Origin: Paraburkholderia sejongensis
GTDB taxonomy: Bacteria > Pseudomonadota > Gammaproteobacteria > Burkholderiales > Burkholderiaceae
NCBI RefSeq assembly: GCF_020880815.1
Contig: NZ_JAJITD010000002.1
Span: 372,001-436,000, forward strand
DNA length: 64,000 nucleotides
Reading direction: 5' to 3'
Every line of letters starts with the position of its first letter. The stretch's first letter is position 1. Position numbers and translations under genes: made by a program. The notes below the pieces were generated by a model. It saw nothing but the letters and a program-made list of their open reading frames with translations, searched no databases and was not told where the DNA came from. Shown here in pieces: positions 62,389 through 64,000 of this stretch.

Positions 62389-63191
62389 ACGAACATCCTC
62401 TGTTCAGCTTGCGCAATCCGTGGTTCGCGTGGAGCGTCGGCGGCACGGTCGCGCTTGCGCTCGTCGCGATTCTGATCGGCTTCGTGTGGTTGCCGTCGGC
62501 CAGCAGCGCGTTCGGCGACCTCGGCTTGTGGGCGCGGATCTGCGGCGCGGCCGGCGTGCCGTCGAGCTGGTACAGCGGCAACGCGACGGGCCACGTGCCG
62601 AGCGACGTGGTCGTGTTGCCGCCGGGAAGCTCGTCACGCGCGGCCGCCGACTCGATCGGCCGCGGCGCGACGCTCGCGAACCAGCACTGCTCGATGTGCC
62701 ACGGCGTGCTCGGCACCGTGCAGGTCACCGCGCCCGCGCTCGCCGGTCAGTATGCGGACGTCACGTACAAGGAACTGCGCGATTTCCAGAGCGGCCAGCG
62801 GCCCAGCGCGGTGATGCAGGCGATCATCGCGGCGCGCAGCGATCAGGATCTGCGCGATCTGGCGAACTACTACGCGTCGCTCGAACGGCCGCCAGCGGCC
62901 GAGAAAATCCGCGCCGGCGCGCAGCCGGATGCGACCGCGGTGCGGCTCGTGATGCAGGGCGACCCGGCGCGCAATATCGCGCCGTGCGCGGCCTGCCATG
63001 GCCAGCTCGATCGCAAGGGCGCGGCGCCGTGGCTCGGCGGACAGTCGGCCGATTATCTGGCCGCGCAACTGCGCGCGTTCGCTTCCGGCGCGCGGCACAA
63101 CGACATCAACGAGCAGATGCGCAATGTCGCGCGGCAGATGACGGAAGAGGAAATAGATAGCGTTGCGAAGTATTACGCGGCGCTGCAGTAG
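62385..63191 (+). CDS. Diheme c-type cytochrome, membrane-anchored
   Basis: The 268-residue protein has an N-terminal uncleaved-looking helix (SVGGTVALALVAILIGFVWL), then two c4-like cytochrome domains with CSMCH and CAACH. It is related to the first cytochrome of the operon. The start ATG overlaps the subunit I stop (ATGA). As a fixed electron carrier next to the CuA subunit it may be the immediate donor. It is the last gene of the operon. Confidence 0.86.
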   Translation: MNEHPLFSLRNPWFAWSVGGTVALALVAILIGFVWLPSASSAFGDLGLWARICGAAGVPSSWYSGNATGHVPSDVVVLPPGSSSRAAADSIGRGATLANQHCSMCHGVLGTVQVTAPALAGQYADVTYKELRDFQSGQRPSAVMQAIIAARSDQDLRDLANYYASLERPPAAEKIRAGAQPDATAVRLVMQGDPARNIAPCAACHGQLDRKGAAPWLGGQSADYLAAQLRAFASGARHNDINEQMRNVARQMTEEEIDSVAKYYAALQ

Positions 63192-63209
63192 CGCGGCAGT
63201 GACGGTGCG

Positions 63210-63238
63210 ATGCGCAGCGCCACTACGAATCTGCGCAT
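63210..63238. terminator. Hairpin between convergent cytochrome and chemotaxis genes
   Basis: A perfect 8-bp stem ATGCGCAG / CTGCGCAT with a 13-base loop lies between the two convergent stops. It lacks a T-run, so it is only a weak terminator candidate. Confidence 0.35.
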
Positions 63239-63243
63239 GACGA

Positions 63244-64000
63244 TTACGCTATCGCCAGTGCTTCCTCGAGCTTCGAGCCGGCGGCAACGCTCGTAGCGTG
63301 CCGACCGGCCGCCGCGGTTCCCGCCCGCGCCCCGCTGCCGGTCTGAAACACCGCGACCGCCGCCGTCAAACGCCGCGCCTGCTCTTCCAGCGAACCCGCC
63401 GCGGCGGCAGCCTGTTCGACCAGCGCCGCGTTCTGCTGCGTGACCTCGTCCATCTGCGCGACCGCCAGATTGACCTGATCGATGCCGGTGCTCTGTTCGA
63501 GCGCGGCCGCCGCGATCTCGCCCATGATCGAACTGACGCGCGCGATCGCCGCGACGATCTCGGACATCGTCGTGCCCGAACGCTCGACCAGTTGCGAACC
63601 CTGCTCGACCCGCGCGGTCGATGCATCGATCAAGCCCTTGATCTCCTTGGCCGCCGCCGCGCTTCGCTGGGCGAGCGAACGCACCTCGCTCGCGACCACC
63701 GCGAAACCGCGCCCCTGCTCGCCCGCGCGCGCGGCTTCGACCGCCGCGTTCAGCGCGAGGATGTTGGTCTGAAACGCGATGCCCTCGATCACGCCGACGA
63801 TATCGGCGATCCGCCGCGAGTCGTCGACGATCTCGTGCATCGTGCCGACCACCTGCCCGGTCAGCTCGCCGCCCTGCGCGGCCAGCGTCGACGCGCCCTG
63901 TGCGAGCGAACTCGCCTGCTTCGCGTTGTCGGCGGTCTGCTTGACCGTCGACGTCAACTGCTCGATGCTCGCGGCCGTTTCTTCGAGCGATGCGGCCTGC
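63244..64000 (-). CDS. Methyl-accepting chemotaxis protein (partial, N-terminus beyond right edge)
   Basis: The cytoplasmic signalling domain is open to the window end, about 251 residues. It has the highly conserved hairpin tip region [20 protein letters not shown] and [20 protein letters not shown], preceded by [14 protein letters not shown]. The C-terminal tail ends in [10 protein letters not shown] and has no NWETF-type CheR-docking pentapeptide. Ligand domain and transmembrane helices lie outside the window. Confidence 0.92.
   Translation of the reverse strand, partial: QAASLEETAASIEQLTSTVKQTADNAKQASSLAQGASTLAAQGGELTGQVVGTMHEIVDDSRRIADIVGVIEGIAFQTNILALNAAVEAARAGEQGRGFAVVASEVRSLAQRSAAAAKEIKGLIDASTARVEQGSQLVERSGTTMSEIVAAIARVSSIMGEIAAAALEQSTGIDQVNLAVAQMDEVTQQNAALVEQAAAAAGSLEEQARRLTAAVAVFQTGSGARAGTAAAGRHATSVAAGSKLEEALAIA

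Overview
The window is a piece of a GC-rich, densely coded betaproteobacterial chromosome, most likely Burkholderiaceae (Paraburkholderia or a close relative). This rests on protein character and gene order: lptD beside amgK-murU; nudB-clsB next to aspS and a DUF502 protein; a ubiJ-ubiB / Tim44-like / ubiE / DUF971 / HIT run; and a DUF3683 FAD/Fe-S fusion of 1364 residues. I see no transposase, integrase, rRNA, tRNA or CRISPR array. Both window edges cut genes: lptD on the left, a chemotaxis receptor on the right.

Layout. 1-6.5 kb: envelope and cell-wall genes (lptD, amgK, murU), an Atm1-type ABC exporter, an acyl-CoA thioesterase and a GST. 6.6-11.5 kb: a large membrane GGDEF/EAL protein with a LOV-like PAS domain, a nitrate-reductase-associated family protein and fdhD. 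11.5-18.8 kb: a fatty-acid beta-oxidation cluster transcribed leftward (TetR regulator, FadE, FadN-type bifunctional enzyme, thiolase, enoyl-CoA hydratase). It has a palindromic PsrA-like site upstream and a 45-bp tandem repeat between fadN and the thiolase gene. 19-30 kb: housekeeping genes for phospholipid, Nudix, aspS and ubiquinone functions. 30-38 kb: the DUF3683 oxidoreductase, ilvA, a 5'-nucleotidase and queF. 38-42.5 kb: a compact D-amino-acid catabolic island (RidA, N-acyl-D-amino-acid deacylase, RpiR regulator, and a divergent D-serine/D-threonine dehydratase-like PLP enzyme). 42.6-47.3 kb: a marR-MFS drug efflux pair, an EcsC protein, an HSL-type esterase and a CHRD-domain protein.

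47.3-57.3 kb is the most regulator-rich stretch. It holds a candidate small RNA, a BvgS/EvgS-like hybrid kinase of 1563 residues whose start codon overlaps the stop of an aquaporin gene, a free-standing LuxR-type helix-turn-helix protein, a NarL/BvgA-type response regulator, an MFS transporter and a divergent LysR regulator. The kinase carries an in-frame Asp-Ala hexanucleotide microsatellite between its receiver and HPt domains.

57.9-63.2 kb is a tightly packed operon for a ba3-type (B-family) terminal oxidase. It encodes a diheme cytochrome, a triheme AdhB-like cytochrome, a 58-residue single-helix CoxIIa-like subunit, CuA subunit II, subunit I and a second, membrane-anchored diheme cytochrome. 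Most junctions overlap. Together they could carry electrons from a periplasmic dehydrogenase, not in this window, to oxygen.

The best leads for something new are the aquaporin/hybrid-kinase module, the multiheme ba3 operon, the LOV-like domain in the c-di-GMP enzyme, the fad-cluster repeats and operator, and the candidate sRNA. All functional calls come from reading sequence; no database search was run.
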